This document shows, one piece after another, positions 1-9,337 of a stretch of 15,208 bases of DNA (its first letter is position 1; every line of letters begins with the position of its first letter). Source of the stretch: Paraglomus occultum (taxonomy: Eukaryota > Glomeromycota > Glomeromycetes > Paraglomerales > Paraglomeraceae); the NCBI GenBank assembly GCA_910592205.1, contig CAJVPJ010000875.1:1-15208 (forward strand), given 5' to 3'. The notes beneath the pieces are model-generated. The model saw only the letters and a program-made list of their open reading frames with translations, did no database searches and was not told the origin of the DNA. The position numbers and the translations under genes are program-made.

Positions 1-270
1 GGATAAACGAGGGATGACTGTAATCGTCGATAATCGGCAAGTTGCATATTTACAACAATCAACCAATCAAGATTGATAATATATCTGGATAATCGTTGCA
101 TGATCTATTTCGGGTGTATTGCTATTACTATGTGGTAGATGATACTGGTAATGGAACACGCAATTGACATTTCCGGGTCAGAGATATGCGTAACGCGTGA
201 AAAATTCAAGAATTTACCACCAGCGCCTGTTATTATTGTTGATTAAAAAATAGAAGACCTCTGGATCTGG

Positions 271-390
271 TTATGCCTGGTTGAAAATTTGTACGAATTG
301 AGTATGGATTTCTTCCCATTCTTTCATCAGATTATCAAGCCATACAGTACTTAAACCTCTCTTTGCTATACTGCGACGTTCACCAACTAG
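271..390 (-). pseudogene. possible decayed gene segment (third piece)
   Basis: This is a 39-codon open stretch between a TAG (393-391) and a TAA (273-271) on the minus strand. It contains GLSTVWLDNLMKEWEEIHTQ, a good amphipathic-helix pattern. There is no start codon of its own. It could be the 3' exon or remnant of the same broken gene as the two pieces at 461-616 and 829-1137. The family is not recognised. Confidence 0.2.
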
Positions 391-460
391 CTACTATTCA
401 CCAACCATCCTATCCCGATCTGTTAAATTTTATAATATTTTCTGGTATCTTTATTCCTTT

Positions 461-616
461 TTATTTCTCCGCGACAAAGACGTATATCTCTTTCCAAGTC
501 AGCAGGAAACACCCCATGTTCCATCGATTTTTCTCAGCCTCAGTAATGACCGAAAATTTCTCAGGATCCATTTTATATTGGCGCAAGCCTGATAAAGGCG
601 GATTTTGTTTGATACA
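461..616 (-). pseudogene. possible decayed gene segment (second piece)
   Basis: This is a 51-codon open stretch on the minus strand that includes an ATG at 571-569 (MDPEKFSVITEAEKNRW, then a TAA at 463-461). The composition, rich in E/K with spaced W and F, is more protein-like than the overlapping plus-strand frame at 363-620, which I treat as its shadow. It may belong with the zinc-ribbon-like piece upstream on the same strand. The family is not recognised. Confidence 0.22.
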
Positions 617-828
617 CTAACTTGAATTTCCGATAGCCCTGTGTAGCGATTATAACTTTTTTTTAATCTATACGAAAGGACAATTAAGAATTATTTTTAT
701 CGAGACAGCTCCAATCGCCCCATATACCACGATGGGAACCAAAAATTTGCAACGCTGATTCGTTTCCATCTGTCCCCATCCCCAAGCGGGATAAGTGTTA
801 TTGGGAATTCTCTAGTCTTATTCATCTA

Positions 829-1137
829 TTATACGGAGTATACAAATAACGTGCCGGTGCGAATATAGAACCGAGGTTTGCCTCGATCAGGTCGACGTGT
901 ATGTACCTCTTTACATACAGGGCATTTAGCTTCTGAATCGGTATATTTAAATACATTTCGATGCCATGCATTCGAATTAGTGTAGGACAAGAAAGGGAAG
1001 CGTTTGTGTACGGTTTCATGGGTTATACTTTTTTTCCGAAATTTGATAACACAATCCTGTGATATGTAATTATCAGTCTTTTCGATTTGTGGGGGTTTGA
1101 GAGTTTCAGACATTATCCAGGAATCGAGCCCTGTCAT
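829..1137 (-). pseudogene. possible decayed gene segment, zinc-ribbon-like
   Basis: An open frame of 102 codons on the minus strand contains CPVCKEVH, a CxxC-x3-H arrangement like half of a zinc ribbon. The preceding residues (FPFLSYTNSNAWHRNVFKY) have the aromatic/basic mix of real protein. The frame is preceded in phase by a TAA and ends in a stop soon after the cysteine pair, so no complete domain is present. Downstream on the same strand, short open stretches continue in changing frames: one with GIWGDWSCLD near 690-735, one at 461-616 and one at 274-390. No convincing GT...AG introns join them. This suggests a broken or old multi-exon gene or mobile-element relic. I do not recognise the family with certainty. 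A real multi-exon gene with unusual splice sites remains possible. Confidence 0.3.
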
Positions 1138-1785
1138 CTCTTGACAACATTAATATAGGTCACGGTATACACTAATTTATTAATAAACGAAAAATAATTC
1201 GAAATGAATCATTTTTAATTCAAGACCAGTATGAATAAAGTTGCGAAGAAAAACGCAAATTTTAAACTGGGCTCAGTTCGGTGGTGAATTTCCTCACCAT
1301 GCTTCTTGGTAATAGTGGACCTTTTCCTCAAACAATCTGCCAGCTACTTTTTATGAGACGATTTGAAATATACGATAACTGCATGTAATAAAAAAAATAA
1401 GTGACGTTGCGTGACATGCTTTTTGTTATTACCTACAAAAAAAGTTAAATTTTTTGTATAAAACTTTGGCTACCTCAAAGCAATTTGAAAAGCCTTATTT
1501 TTCACCGCGAGAAGCCAGTTTGATCCAATCAAATATATGAGTGCGATTACGCAAACTGAGAGACATGAAACGTTTACGGACAAATCAAACTGATTGATGA
1601 TAATGCGTATCGCCGGTGTGCAGTAAAATCTGTTTCATCGAGACATCCAGGGCGATCGCTTTGTATTGAACGTTCGTCACATGGAAGCTTTTCCCATATC
1701 CTTTAAAGGTCTTATTTCCAAGAACAAGCTTCGTTATAAACTAAAAATAGGCGCTTCGTTAATTAACCACAATTATATATTAGGA
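1138..1785. other. intergenic region upstream of the BTB-TLDc gene
   Basis: This AT-rich sequence has no open frame of interest on either strand. It presumably contains the promoter of the BTB-TLDc gene, but I see no convincing TATA box. A CCAAT pentamer lies at about 1525. Confidence 0.5.
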
Positions 1786-1805
1786 ATGATCAACAATTTA
1801 ATCAG

Positions 1806-1949
1806 GTGAGTGTGTCTGTTCATGCATAACACGTGTACGCTGCGGCAGCTTAATTTTTTGTGTACGATGGAAACAACCACAAAGCTCGAATGTGAGAGAT
1901 CGATGGTTTGCATGAATACAGTTCTTTTACAAATCTTATAATCTTGCAG
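1806..1949 (+). other. putative 5' intron of the BTB-TLDc gene
   Basis: A strong donor (CAG|GTGAGT at 1806) and a pyrimidine-containing acceptor (TCTTGCAG, ending 1949) lie just upstream of the conserved start at 1966. Splicing joins 1805 to 1950. An ATG at 1786-1788 would then be in frame with the main start and add 12 residues (MINNLISSQSNQ), giving 516 instead of 504 residues. It may therefore be a 5'UTR intron or the first coding intron. Confidence 0.5.
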
Positions 1950-1965
1950 CTCACAGTCTAATCAA

Positions 1966-3573
1966 ATGTCGCTCAGCTTTTACACACAGCTCGCCAACAA
2001 CTTTGGAAGTTTACTGGAATGGGCTGATGATTTCAACACAATTATTCAAGTTGGCAAACAGCCTGAAATAAAGTCGTTTGAGGCACACTCGGTGGTCTTG
2101 CGAGCCAGGTCTGAGTATTTTCGAACCGCGCTTTCGAGCAGTTGGTCAAGAAAACAAGGGGGTAAATATATATTTGAGAAGCCGAACATATCCCCAAAAG
2201 TATTCGAGATTATAATAAAGTAAGTTGTTAATCCCTGTCTGTTCCAGATCGTTGCGTTTTAAACCTGTCTGAGTAGATCCCTTTCGCTAATGGCTGTCTT
2301 TTATTCCTTTAGATATATTTACAGCGGCACGTTAAGCGTCAAAGATTATGAAGGAGAGGACATGTTTGGGTTGCTTATAGCTGCTGACGAAATGTTACTA
2401 GAGGAACTCATCTATCCAATACAAGAACATATTATTCGAGAAAGAACAAAATGGGTAAAAGAGAATCTTCCAAGAGTGTTGGATGTATGCATGAAACGAG
2501 ATTGGTGCGACAAACTCCGAGATCATTGTATAAATACATTATGTGCAGAACCGCGTTGGTTCTTTGAATCTGACGATTTCACATCTGTCGAGGAGACTAC
2601 GTTATTAAAAATTCTCACTTGCGATAATATATGCCTGGAGGAGGGCCAAATTTGGGATTACTTGATTAAATGGGCTATTGCCAACACACCAAATATACGA
2701 AATAATGTATCCGAATGGAGTTATCCTAGGGATTTTTTTGCAATAAGACGGACATTAAGTAGAAGCCTTCCGTTGATAAGATACTCTCAGATTTCATTCA
2801 CAGATTTACAAGAGAAAGTCAAGCCATACGAAAAAATATTTTACAAGACTCCGCAAGTAACAAAATTATTTCGATTCCGACACGTCGCTGAAGTACCGTT
2901 TCAGCTACCAGAACACGAAGGTCTCTCAATATCGAACAGGCCATTAGATTCAAATATAATATCCAATTCACAGGCTTCTCTCATTGCTCTTTGGATAGAT
3001 GGAAAGACTCTTACGGAGAAAATGCCGTTAAAAGCATTGATGCCAATGTCTTATGGATTCAAACTGCTCTATCGAGGTAGCCGGGATGGATTCTCAGCAA
3101 AAATGTTCCATAATCGGTGCGATAACAAAGGCCCAACAATCGTAGTGGTGAGGATAGAAAAAAAGCAAGACGAAAAAAAGCAAGACGAAAAAAAGCAAGA
3201 CGAAAAAAAGCAAGACGAGTATAATAAAACGGGCGTGCGAGAAGTAATAGGAGGCTACAATCCGATTGGGTGGAGTAGTCCCAAACAAGTAGAGTGGCGA
3301 GAAACCTCAGACAGTTTCATATTTTCAATGGGTGACGGTAATCTGAGGAAAGCGAATGTAGAGCGTATCCAAGAAGACAATAGAAAACAGGCAATACAAC
3401 TCAGCGAGCAACTGGGACCGTGTTTTGGATTTTATGATATCAAAATAATTGACGAGGCACATGAATGTAAATCGAATTATGGTACTGCCGGTTTTCGTTA
3501 CGGAAGAATCCGAGACAAAAGCGGCTATTTCGGTGTCGATGACTATGAGGTCTTTCAAGTTATCAAAAAGTAG
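1966..3573 (+). CDS. BTB/POZ-BACK-TLDc domain protein
   Basis: Two exons, 1966-2219 and 2313-3573, are separated by a 93-bp intron (GTAAGT...CCTTTAG). They encode 504 residues, and the join restores the BTB motif FEIIIK|YIYSG. The BTB fold covers roughly residues 20-125 and includes the FEAHSVVL signature with H41. A BACK-like helical region covers about 130-235. A TLDc domain covers about 300-504 and contains CDNKGPTIVVV, GGYNPIGW, DSFIFSM and the C-terminal YFGVDDYEVFQV. BTB domains dimerise and recruit cullin-3 in many families, and TLDc domains are linked to oxidative-stress responses and V-ATPase regulation; the role of the large fungal BTB-TLDc families is unknown. Residues 367-386 are four exact EKKQD repeats placed in a TLDc loop. 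I chose the start at 1966 (MSLSF) because it fits the family N-terminus; a spliced upstream ATG at 1786 is the alternative. AATAAA follows at 3670. Confidence 0.93.
3157..3216 (+). repeat. 15-bp minisatellite, 4 copies, coding EKKQD
   Basis: Four exact tandem copies of GAAAAAAAGCAAGAC encode (EKKQD)4 inside the TLDc domain, between the VVVRI strand and the GGYNP strand. The unit length is a multiple of three, so gain or loss of copies keeps the frame. The perfect identity of the copies implies recent expansion. Confidence 0.95.
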
Positions 3574-3669
3574 GAACGTTTTATCATTTCAATTTTGTAT
3601 TTACATAACTTCGTGTCTATAGGTTTGTGCTCTGCACTCGAACTTAATATATTTTTCTCCATTCAAGAA

Positions 3670-3675
3670 AATAAA
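3670..3675 (+). terminator. putative polyadenylation signal of the BTB-TLDc gene
   Basis: AATAAA lies 97 bp past the stop codon, in an AT-rich 3' flank. Confidence 0.5.
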
Positions 3676-3699
3676 ATGTCGCGAGATCAAAATTGTTTC

Positions 3700-4680
3700 C
3701 ATGTATTTTTATTCTTTCTATTTATCATTTTTCAGCGAAAAAGGTGATGTATGTTGTAGAAAGCGTAGAGTTTTTTAGCAGTAATAGGTGGTTCATTTCC
3801 ATTATTATTTTTTTTTCATTCACATTTCCGTTTTTTCTTAGTATTGGCAAAATAATGGTTTGAAGTCGATACAAGACTTCTTGCCTCATAGTTATTTGAT
3901 TGTATAGCAACATCTTGTATTAATTTACCATTAATATTACAACAATACACGAAATAATATATGAAACATTAGTAAAAAGTCAACTCTTAGTATCTCACAA
4001 GGAAAAAAGAGTGCAAGTTATTTAAGATCAACGTGGGACTCTTGAGAGGTGTGTGTCTTGGTAATCTTGGCTTGGTTGTCATATACGCCTCATCAGCGGC
4101 TCAAGTCTCTCGCCAAGTATATCCGTATGCTTGGTTATCGCGATTCAGGGTTCCAATAGTATAATTCTGTTCCTGGAATGGGTTTGATTGTCAGCAAGTC
4201 TTGGATCAACGCAACGTCTTCGATTGAGCGGTTCGATTTAGGGAAAAGAGCTATTTCTGGACAATATTTGAAGTGCATTACCAAGTCTCGGCATCATCGT
4301 TTGTTTACCTGGGAAATCCAAGCAATACCACCAACAAGCTAACCAAGTAAGTAGTTTATTTGATAGTCCAGAATCCAAGTCGAGAAAACATAGCCGCAAT
4401 GGGTAAGAAAAAGAAAAACTACGGCTCATTCTCGCAAATGCTCGGCACGATTTTTCGGCTGATCCATCAGCTATGTTTATTGTTTAAGCCCCCATCACCT
4501 CAGATTAACACGCCATCAACACAATATCAATATATCGTCTTCGCCTTGGCGTGTCCCAAGGATAACGAGAGATTACTGTGCCAAAATCGGCGCAGTGCCA
4601 AACCACCCATTTTTGTGGCTTGTGATCAATTGCCGTAAATTTTGAATGCCGTCACGCTATTTCGAGTAACCAATAGCTCA
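3700..4680. other. intergenic region between BTB-TLDc and cofilin genes
   Basis: No gene is supported here. A plus frame at 4399-4638 begins MGKKKKNYG in a reasonable start context, but the remainder has no recognisable domain or composition, so I leave it uncalled. The stretch 4040-4350 is less AT-rich, with scattered CTTGG/CCAAG words, and has no clear repeat or RNA fold. Confidence 0.5.
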
Positions 4681-4684
4681 CTTG

Positions 4685-4740
4685 TATTTATACAGCTCAA
4701 GTTCCTTTTTTTTTCTCGCACATACCCTACTACTACAGTA
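4685..4740 (+). promoter_or_regulatory. putative core promoter and pyrimidine tract of the cofilin gene
   Basis: TATTTATA at 4685-4692 is followed by a pyrimidine-rich run (CCTTTTTTTTTCTC, 4704-4717). The start codon is at 4750. A TATA-like box followed by a CT tract next to a short leader is common in strongly expressed fungal housekeeping genes. The assignment is by position only. Confidence 0.35.
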
Positions 4741-4749
4741 AAAGTCAAC

Positions 4750-5408
4750 ATGGTATGACGGTTACATCGGCTAATCTACTCATTTTGTCTAGTATGTTGT
4801 GCAAGACGAAAAGTCAGCGTCTTTATTCACGGACTTATTCTTTTAATATTTTAACTAGTCTAGCGGTGTTTCTGTCGCCCCCGAGTGCTTGGAAGTTTTT
4901 CAAGAACTAAAATTGAAGAAAAAATACAGATATGTCATATTCAGGATCTCGGATGACCAGACGTCAATAATCTTTGAGAAAGGAGCAGAAACTGCAAGTT
5001 ATGATGATTTTATTGGAGCGCTGCCTCCGAACGAACCTCGTTACGCAATTTACGATTTCGACTATGAAACAGCGGAAGGTCTTCGCAATAAATTACTATT
5101 TTATTCATGGTAGGATTTTCCTTCCCCAAAGAATTAGAGCAGCAAATGGCTAGCTCAGACGGATTACATGCATCTCTGTGAACTCGGGTTGGGTTGGCTA
5201 ATGACGAGAATTGATACTGAACCAATCTCGCAATTTTTTCGATTTAAACAATAGGACTCCAGACACTTCAAAAATTCGCAGTAAGATGTTGTATGCGTCG
5301 AGCAAAGACGCTTTGCGCAGGTCGCTGGTTGGTATTGGAACTGAAATACAAGCCACAGACTTCTCGGAAGTATCTCTGGAGGCGGTTCAAGAAAAAGTGT
5401 CGCGCTGA
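4750..5408 (+). CDS. cof1: cofilin (ADF/cofilin family actin-severing protein)
   Basis: Three exons, 4750-4752, 4859-5109 and 5255-5408, encode 135 residues, the normal length for fungal cofilin. Introns of 106 bp (GTATGA...ACTAG) and 145 bp (GTAGGA...ATAG) separate them. The first exon is only the ATG. The second intron splits the Trp codon of the FYSW/TPD motif. The ADF-H domain fills the protein: [16 protein letters not shown] at the start, [11 protein letters not shown], then [17 protein letters not shown] (the long actin-binding helix), [14 protein letters not shown] and a basic end. The N-terminal Ser residues are the site that regulates actin binding by phosphorylation in animal cofilins; in fungi this is less clear. 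It binds ADP-actin, severs and depolymerises filaments, and is usually essential. The alignment to yeast cofilins is unambiguous by eye. AATAAA lies at 5537. Confidence 0.96.
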
Positions 5409-5536
5409 TCAAACCGATCAATACTTATCACTGCGTATTAAATATCGCTTTTCATATTTATCTCATTGATGCACATAACGACTACCACGGTTCATCGCGA
5501 ACGTCATAGACGAAGAACCGTTAAACTAGCACAATC

Positions 5537-5542
5537 AATAAA
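5537..5542 (+). terminator. putative polyadenylation signal of the cofilin gene
   Basis: AATAAA lies 129 bp after the stop codon. Confidence 0.5.
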
Positions 5543-5544
5543 CA

Positions 5545-7680
5545 ATATTCTTGTTATTACATGCCAATTGTTGACATTGACAGTTATTGTGCTATGTACA
5601 ATGCGAGTTTTTTTTTTTCCAAGACACGAGTCTAATTAAACATAACGCCACAGTATCTTCTGTTAAGATCCTACGGCAATCATTATCATTGAAAAGAAGG
5701 TCTGCTCGTCGAAAGGCTGTAATATAGAGCAAAATCAAATCAATTAAAGCAAATCTCTAATTTATTTGTAAAAGAAAGATCTCGCCTGGGCCATCATTTG
5801 CAATCCCAATCTGATGTGGTCAGTTTTCTGGAGTAGAAGAATTAAAGTTCTTTTACATTTTCGCTTAACGAACTCACTCGATATTAATGACCACTTTTGC
5901 AAACAAACAATATATCACTACTCGAGCTTGCCATCACTGTCCGATTGAAACGAATTTACGTTTAATTTATCTTACTGCGACGACGAATTATGAATATTAA
6001 TAAAGGATTACCAGTTGTTGGATCTGGATAAGTCGACTCATTCTACGTGGTTATTTTGAACCGATATTCGAAAAACAAGTCGAGGTCGCTACTATTTATA
6101 TGTGAATGTTTTTTCACCGTTGGTTTAATAATTTAAAATTACAGTAATTGTATTATATTTACGCTGCAAAGGAAATATATTTAAATGACTCGTTTGATAT
6201 GAAATGTCAAGTCCAACGACGACGCCAGATAGAATGCGGCGTTTTAAGCACTGTTTACGACGAAACAACTCCATAAGTAATATGCCCATAGATTTAATTG
6301 GATTATGATGCACTAGGGAGACGACAGATAATCGCACTGAAATTATCAGTTTTGAATTCAGGTACTTTCCGCGTTTTCTACGCGTTTAGAGTATGTACAC
6401 AGTTGTAAATTTACGCAAATCAGGAGATAATCATAATGGTTCCTACTTATTTTAGCCAGTCGTTGAGAATTAGCTGTCGGCAAGAGACGTACGACGTGCA
6501 ATACACGAGGGAATAGATACGTTGCATGCAAATTATGAATACTCACTGCTCAAAGCAATGTAAGTCCAACACATACTAAAAGAAAATAAATTGGATGATA
6601 AGAGCAACCATATGATAATTCCCATTACCACGTTTACAAGATTGTGTTTTCGAAAAAGTAAAGTATTATGCCTTATTCATATCAATAATGTTACAATGGC
6701 CAGGGCGCTTTTACCATAACTAAATTTACACGCTCTTGGGCACGGCCTATTAATTAGTTTTTTATTAACTAATTCTTATATTGTAAAAAGAAAAGAACCG
6801 ATATGCGTCAAAAAGCGCGGCGTAATTAAAATAGACAGCAAAATTTAAAGATATTTAAAAAATGTTTATTAATTAAGAGTTTTTTATTTTTAACAGAAAA
6901 TTGAGACATGTGCGTAAGTAGGGTTATAAAAAAAGAGTAATGTTGACTTGATTACTCCTAAAAATACTTTAATAATTTGCCTACCCAAGACAGGCACAAG
7001 AAAGAAATGTTTGTAATAATTTTGCTTAGTTTATTAATTGTCCTTTTTAAAGAAAGTTTTCATTACGATGTTCATGTATATCTCGTCGCTTCAAGGCCGA
7101 TGTGGACAAACTTTAAATGCCTCGTGCAATTGTTGGTGATGAATTTGTAACATGTACGTTTTAAGAACAAAAATATTTTAATTATGTAGTCGCCATTAAA
7201 AATTATTATTTCTAAACAAAAAGCCAAAATTTAGCTTGTTTCAGAAAAGGGGACACTGTCAAGACGAATACGAGTCGACTACATAATGATGCACTTTTTT
7301 ATAAACTTAAAAGTGTTAAAACGAAAAGATGTACTGTACTTTACGTATATTTATATCTAATGTTACGCAGTAATAGTAATCTGATTCAACTTTTCTCTTT
7401 GTAGTAACTGTAATGGGCTATATATATTTAACAAGAATATAATCTCCTGCTGTATCGAATGAGAACACAATAAACTCGTTTGTATTTTTTTACTTATGTC
7501 TGGCAAACCATTTTCAAAATGTAGAATAATTACGAGACTAGGCAATATGGGTGTATAGCATTTATATTTACGGAATGCATTATTATAAAATCTTGTCGAT
7601 CAATATTCGAGTGACGCAATCGAATATTTTTGATTACCACAACGAGGATAAAGCTAAAAGACCGACCGCATTTAATCATT
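5545..7680. other. long AT-rich intergenic region
   Basis: This is 2.1 kb with no supportable gene on either strand. The longest frames (60-75 codons) have no domain-like composition and no consistent splice partners. It holds a small hairpin at 6752-6774 (AATTAGTT / AACTAATT) and a 12-bp inverted repeat at 7181-7192 and 7276-7287. I saw no tRNA B-box with a matching acceptor stem. Confidence 0.5.
7181..7287. repeat. 12-bp inverted repeat pair
   Basis: ATTATGTAGTCG at 7181-7192 is repeated exactly as its reverse complement at 7276-7287, with 83 bp between. No matching target duplication or transposase is visible, so it may be a hairpin or chance. Confidence 0.35.
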
Positions 7681-8468
7681 ATGTACGGCAGTGGTGCCTC
7701 CGGGCGAAGGTTAGTGCCATCTTGTTCGCTCACACTTGCAATGTCGATATACTCAGCTTCTTCTTACCTTCATAGGTACCCAAGCACTACGTCTACTGCA
7801 AGCCCTTCGACTCAATGTCAAAAATGTCTAGAGTACGGACATTGGGTAAGATATTTGGTACTGTTTACATTTTCACAACTTTTTACTCATGATCAATATC
7901 GCTTGCAACAAGACTTTCGAGTGTAAGAATCCCCGAGCCTACAGACCACGACCTACTAGAACTCAACAGCTAACAAAACCGCTAAAGCCAATAAATGCCG
8001 AGCTTCCGGAAGAATTTAAAACAAAGTATTGTCTGTTTTACGATTTGACGTTGAGAGTTTTTAACTTGAAAGGCTCGGTAACAAATCGTCTTTGTCTAAA
8101 AGAAAGGGAGTAGCCGATAAGTTGCTGGAAGAGAAGGAAAAAAAGAGGAAGCGAGCCCGTTCCGAGTGAGTTATTTTTGGTCAATTGTGGTCATTTTATT
8201 AAGAAAAAAAAAAGTACATTATACTAGCGCAAAAAAAAAACTCATTGTTAGATCATATGACTCAACGAGCGATAGCGAGAATGACTCTGACAGTGATAGT
8301 GATAGCGATGAAAGTTCAAGTGGATCAACAGCAACATCGAGTGATGAGTATTCTTCAAGCGGGTCCGCTGATAGTAGTTCTGCGTCAGACAGTTCCTCGG
8401 TGACAGATGATAGTACAAGCTCTTCGGAGAGGGACAACGATCGAAGGCGAAAACGCAGAAGACGGTGA
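7681..8468 (+). CDS. ZCCHC10: ZCCHC10-like zinc-knuckle nuclear protein
   Basis: Five exons, 7681-7709, 7776-7845, 7913-8025, 8073-8165 and 8252-8468, encode 173 residues. The introns are 66, 67, 47 and 86 bp, and all phases agree. The CCHC zinc knuckle is C24-QK-C27-LEYG-H32-WTFE-C37, rebuilt only when the second intron is removed. It is followed by KNPRAYRPRPTRTQQL, which matches the block after the knuckle in ZCCHC10 proteins. A KEKKRKRARS nuclear-localisation-type cluster lies at about 92-101. The tail (102-165) is almost all Ser, Asp and Glu, a likely casein-kinase-2 target and intrinsically disordered, and the last eight residues are Arg/Lys. The family is nuclear and presumed to bind nucleic acid, but its function is poorly known. 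The start at 7681 (MYGSGASGRRYP) fits the family; an in-frame ATG at 7630 would add 17 residues. Removing the 47-bp intron avoids an early stop and restores a basic linker. Confidence 0.9.
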
Positions 8469-8634
8469 TTTTTCTCACGTGCGTGATTTCAGCATGGTGA
8501 ATGGGGATGATGAGCAAACACGATGGTTTACAACAACTATGGATGGTAATGAAACGACATTTCATTGACGTCATTTTCTCTGGGAATCTTTTTTTCTTTC
8601 TTGTGTTTGCTTTTTGTTGTTGTACTGTGCGTTT

Positions 8635-8660
8635 CCCCCCCCCCCCCTCCCCCTCCCCCC
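8635..8660. repeat. poly-C tract with two T interruptions (G-quadruplex-capable minus strand)
   Basis: Twenty-six bases are all C except for two T. On the minus strand this gives three G runs of 6, 5 and 13 separated by single A, which can supply four G-tracts. It sits about 170 bp past the ZCCHC10 stop, probably in the 3'UTR or intergenic space, following a T-rich stretch (8588-8633). Confidence 0.85.
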
Positions 8661-8892
8661 GAAACATACCTTTAACGCAAAAGAATTTTGCCAGTTTCAA
8701 CAGTGATTGGAATGCTTATGAACGAACCAGAAAAAAAACCCCCCGTTAATTTTATGAGAGGGTGGACGTGTTACTTTTTTGTAAACATGTTTCGATGAAT
8801 ACTTGTGCTGTTTGGATACACATAAAGGCTGATGCTCATTATCACCAAATTCGACTAGTCGGATGGCTGATATTTTGAATATTAGACTGTTT

Positions 8893-8898
8893 AATAAA
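8893..8898 (+). terminator. possible polyadenylation signal of the ZCCHC10-like gene
   Basis: AATAAA lies 425 bp after the stop. It is the clearest signal before the next gene, although it would give a long 3'UTR. Confidence 0.3.
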
Positions 8899-8899
8899 A

Positions 8900-9295
8900 A
8901 TAGATTTCAGGTAAACGAGATTGTATAATCTGATGACACCGCTGATAATTTAAATTGTATCCATCAAACAGTAAGCGAATCTTTCCTGTCCCGCCGATTT
9001 CTAACGCTAGTTTCATTTTCTGTCATTATGAATACCTTGACTTTTGCCCGTTATGTTTCCTGTTGTTGTGAATGCTCATTGCTAATTTGGAATTGGCTTG
9101 ATCCATTCTAAATATGACATATTCACGCAGCAAAACCCGACAACCTTTGATTTTGATGTTTATTGCTGTCAGTACGTTAATACTGCAAAATTCAACACAG
9201 ATGACTTCCGAGTAACAAGAAATTGAATCTTAGTGTAACTAGGTTTCTAATTTAAAATACAAGTGTAACAGTGATATTCCTTTGCACAACTCATT
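8900..9295. other. intergenic region upstream of the NMNAT-like gene
   Basis: No gene is seen. It should include the promoter of the gene starting at 9307, but no clear TATA box is visible. Confidence 0.45.
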
Positions 9296-9337
9296 ATGCC
9301 AATACAATGTCTTGTTTTTCAAATCAAAGCATGTTGA
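9296..9337 (+). promoter_or_regulatory. possible overlapping upstream ORF
   Basis: An ATG at 9296 opens a 13-codon frame ending in TGA at 9335-9337. It is out of phase with, and overlaps, the main start at 9307. If the leader includes it, it would reduce translation of the NMNAT-like protein or shift initiation to the in-frame ATG at 9331. Confidence 0.3.

Noticed and set aside
363-620. Plus-strand 85-codon open frame
   Set aside because: It overlaps more protein-like minus-strand frames and shows no domain.
1095-1200. tRNA-like T-arm word (GGGCTCGATTCCTGG) on the minus strand
   Set aside because: The T stem does not pair with a seven-base loop, and no matching acceptor stem, D arm or A box was found.
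4360-4638. Plus-strand open frame containing MGKKKKNYG
   Set aside because: The lysine-rich start is suggestive, but there is no domain, no signal peptide and no splice partner, and the composition resembles translated noncoding DNA.
8248-8700. Minus-strand 150-codon open frame
   Set aside because: It is a shadow of the ZCCHC10 Ser/Asp-rich exon and the poly-C tract.
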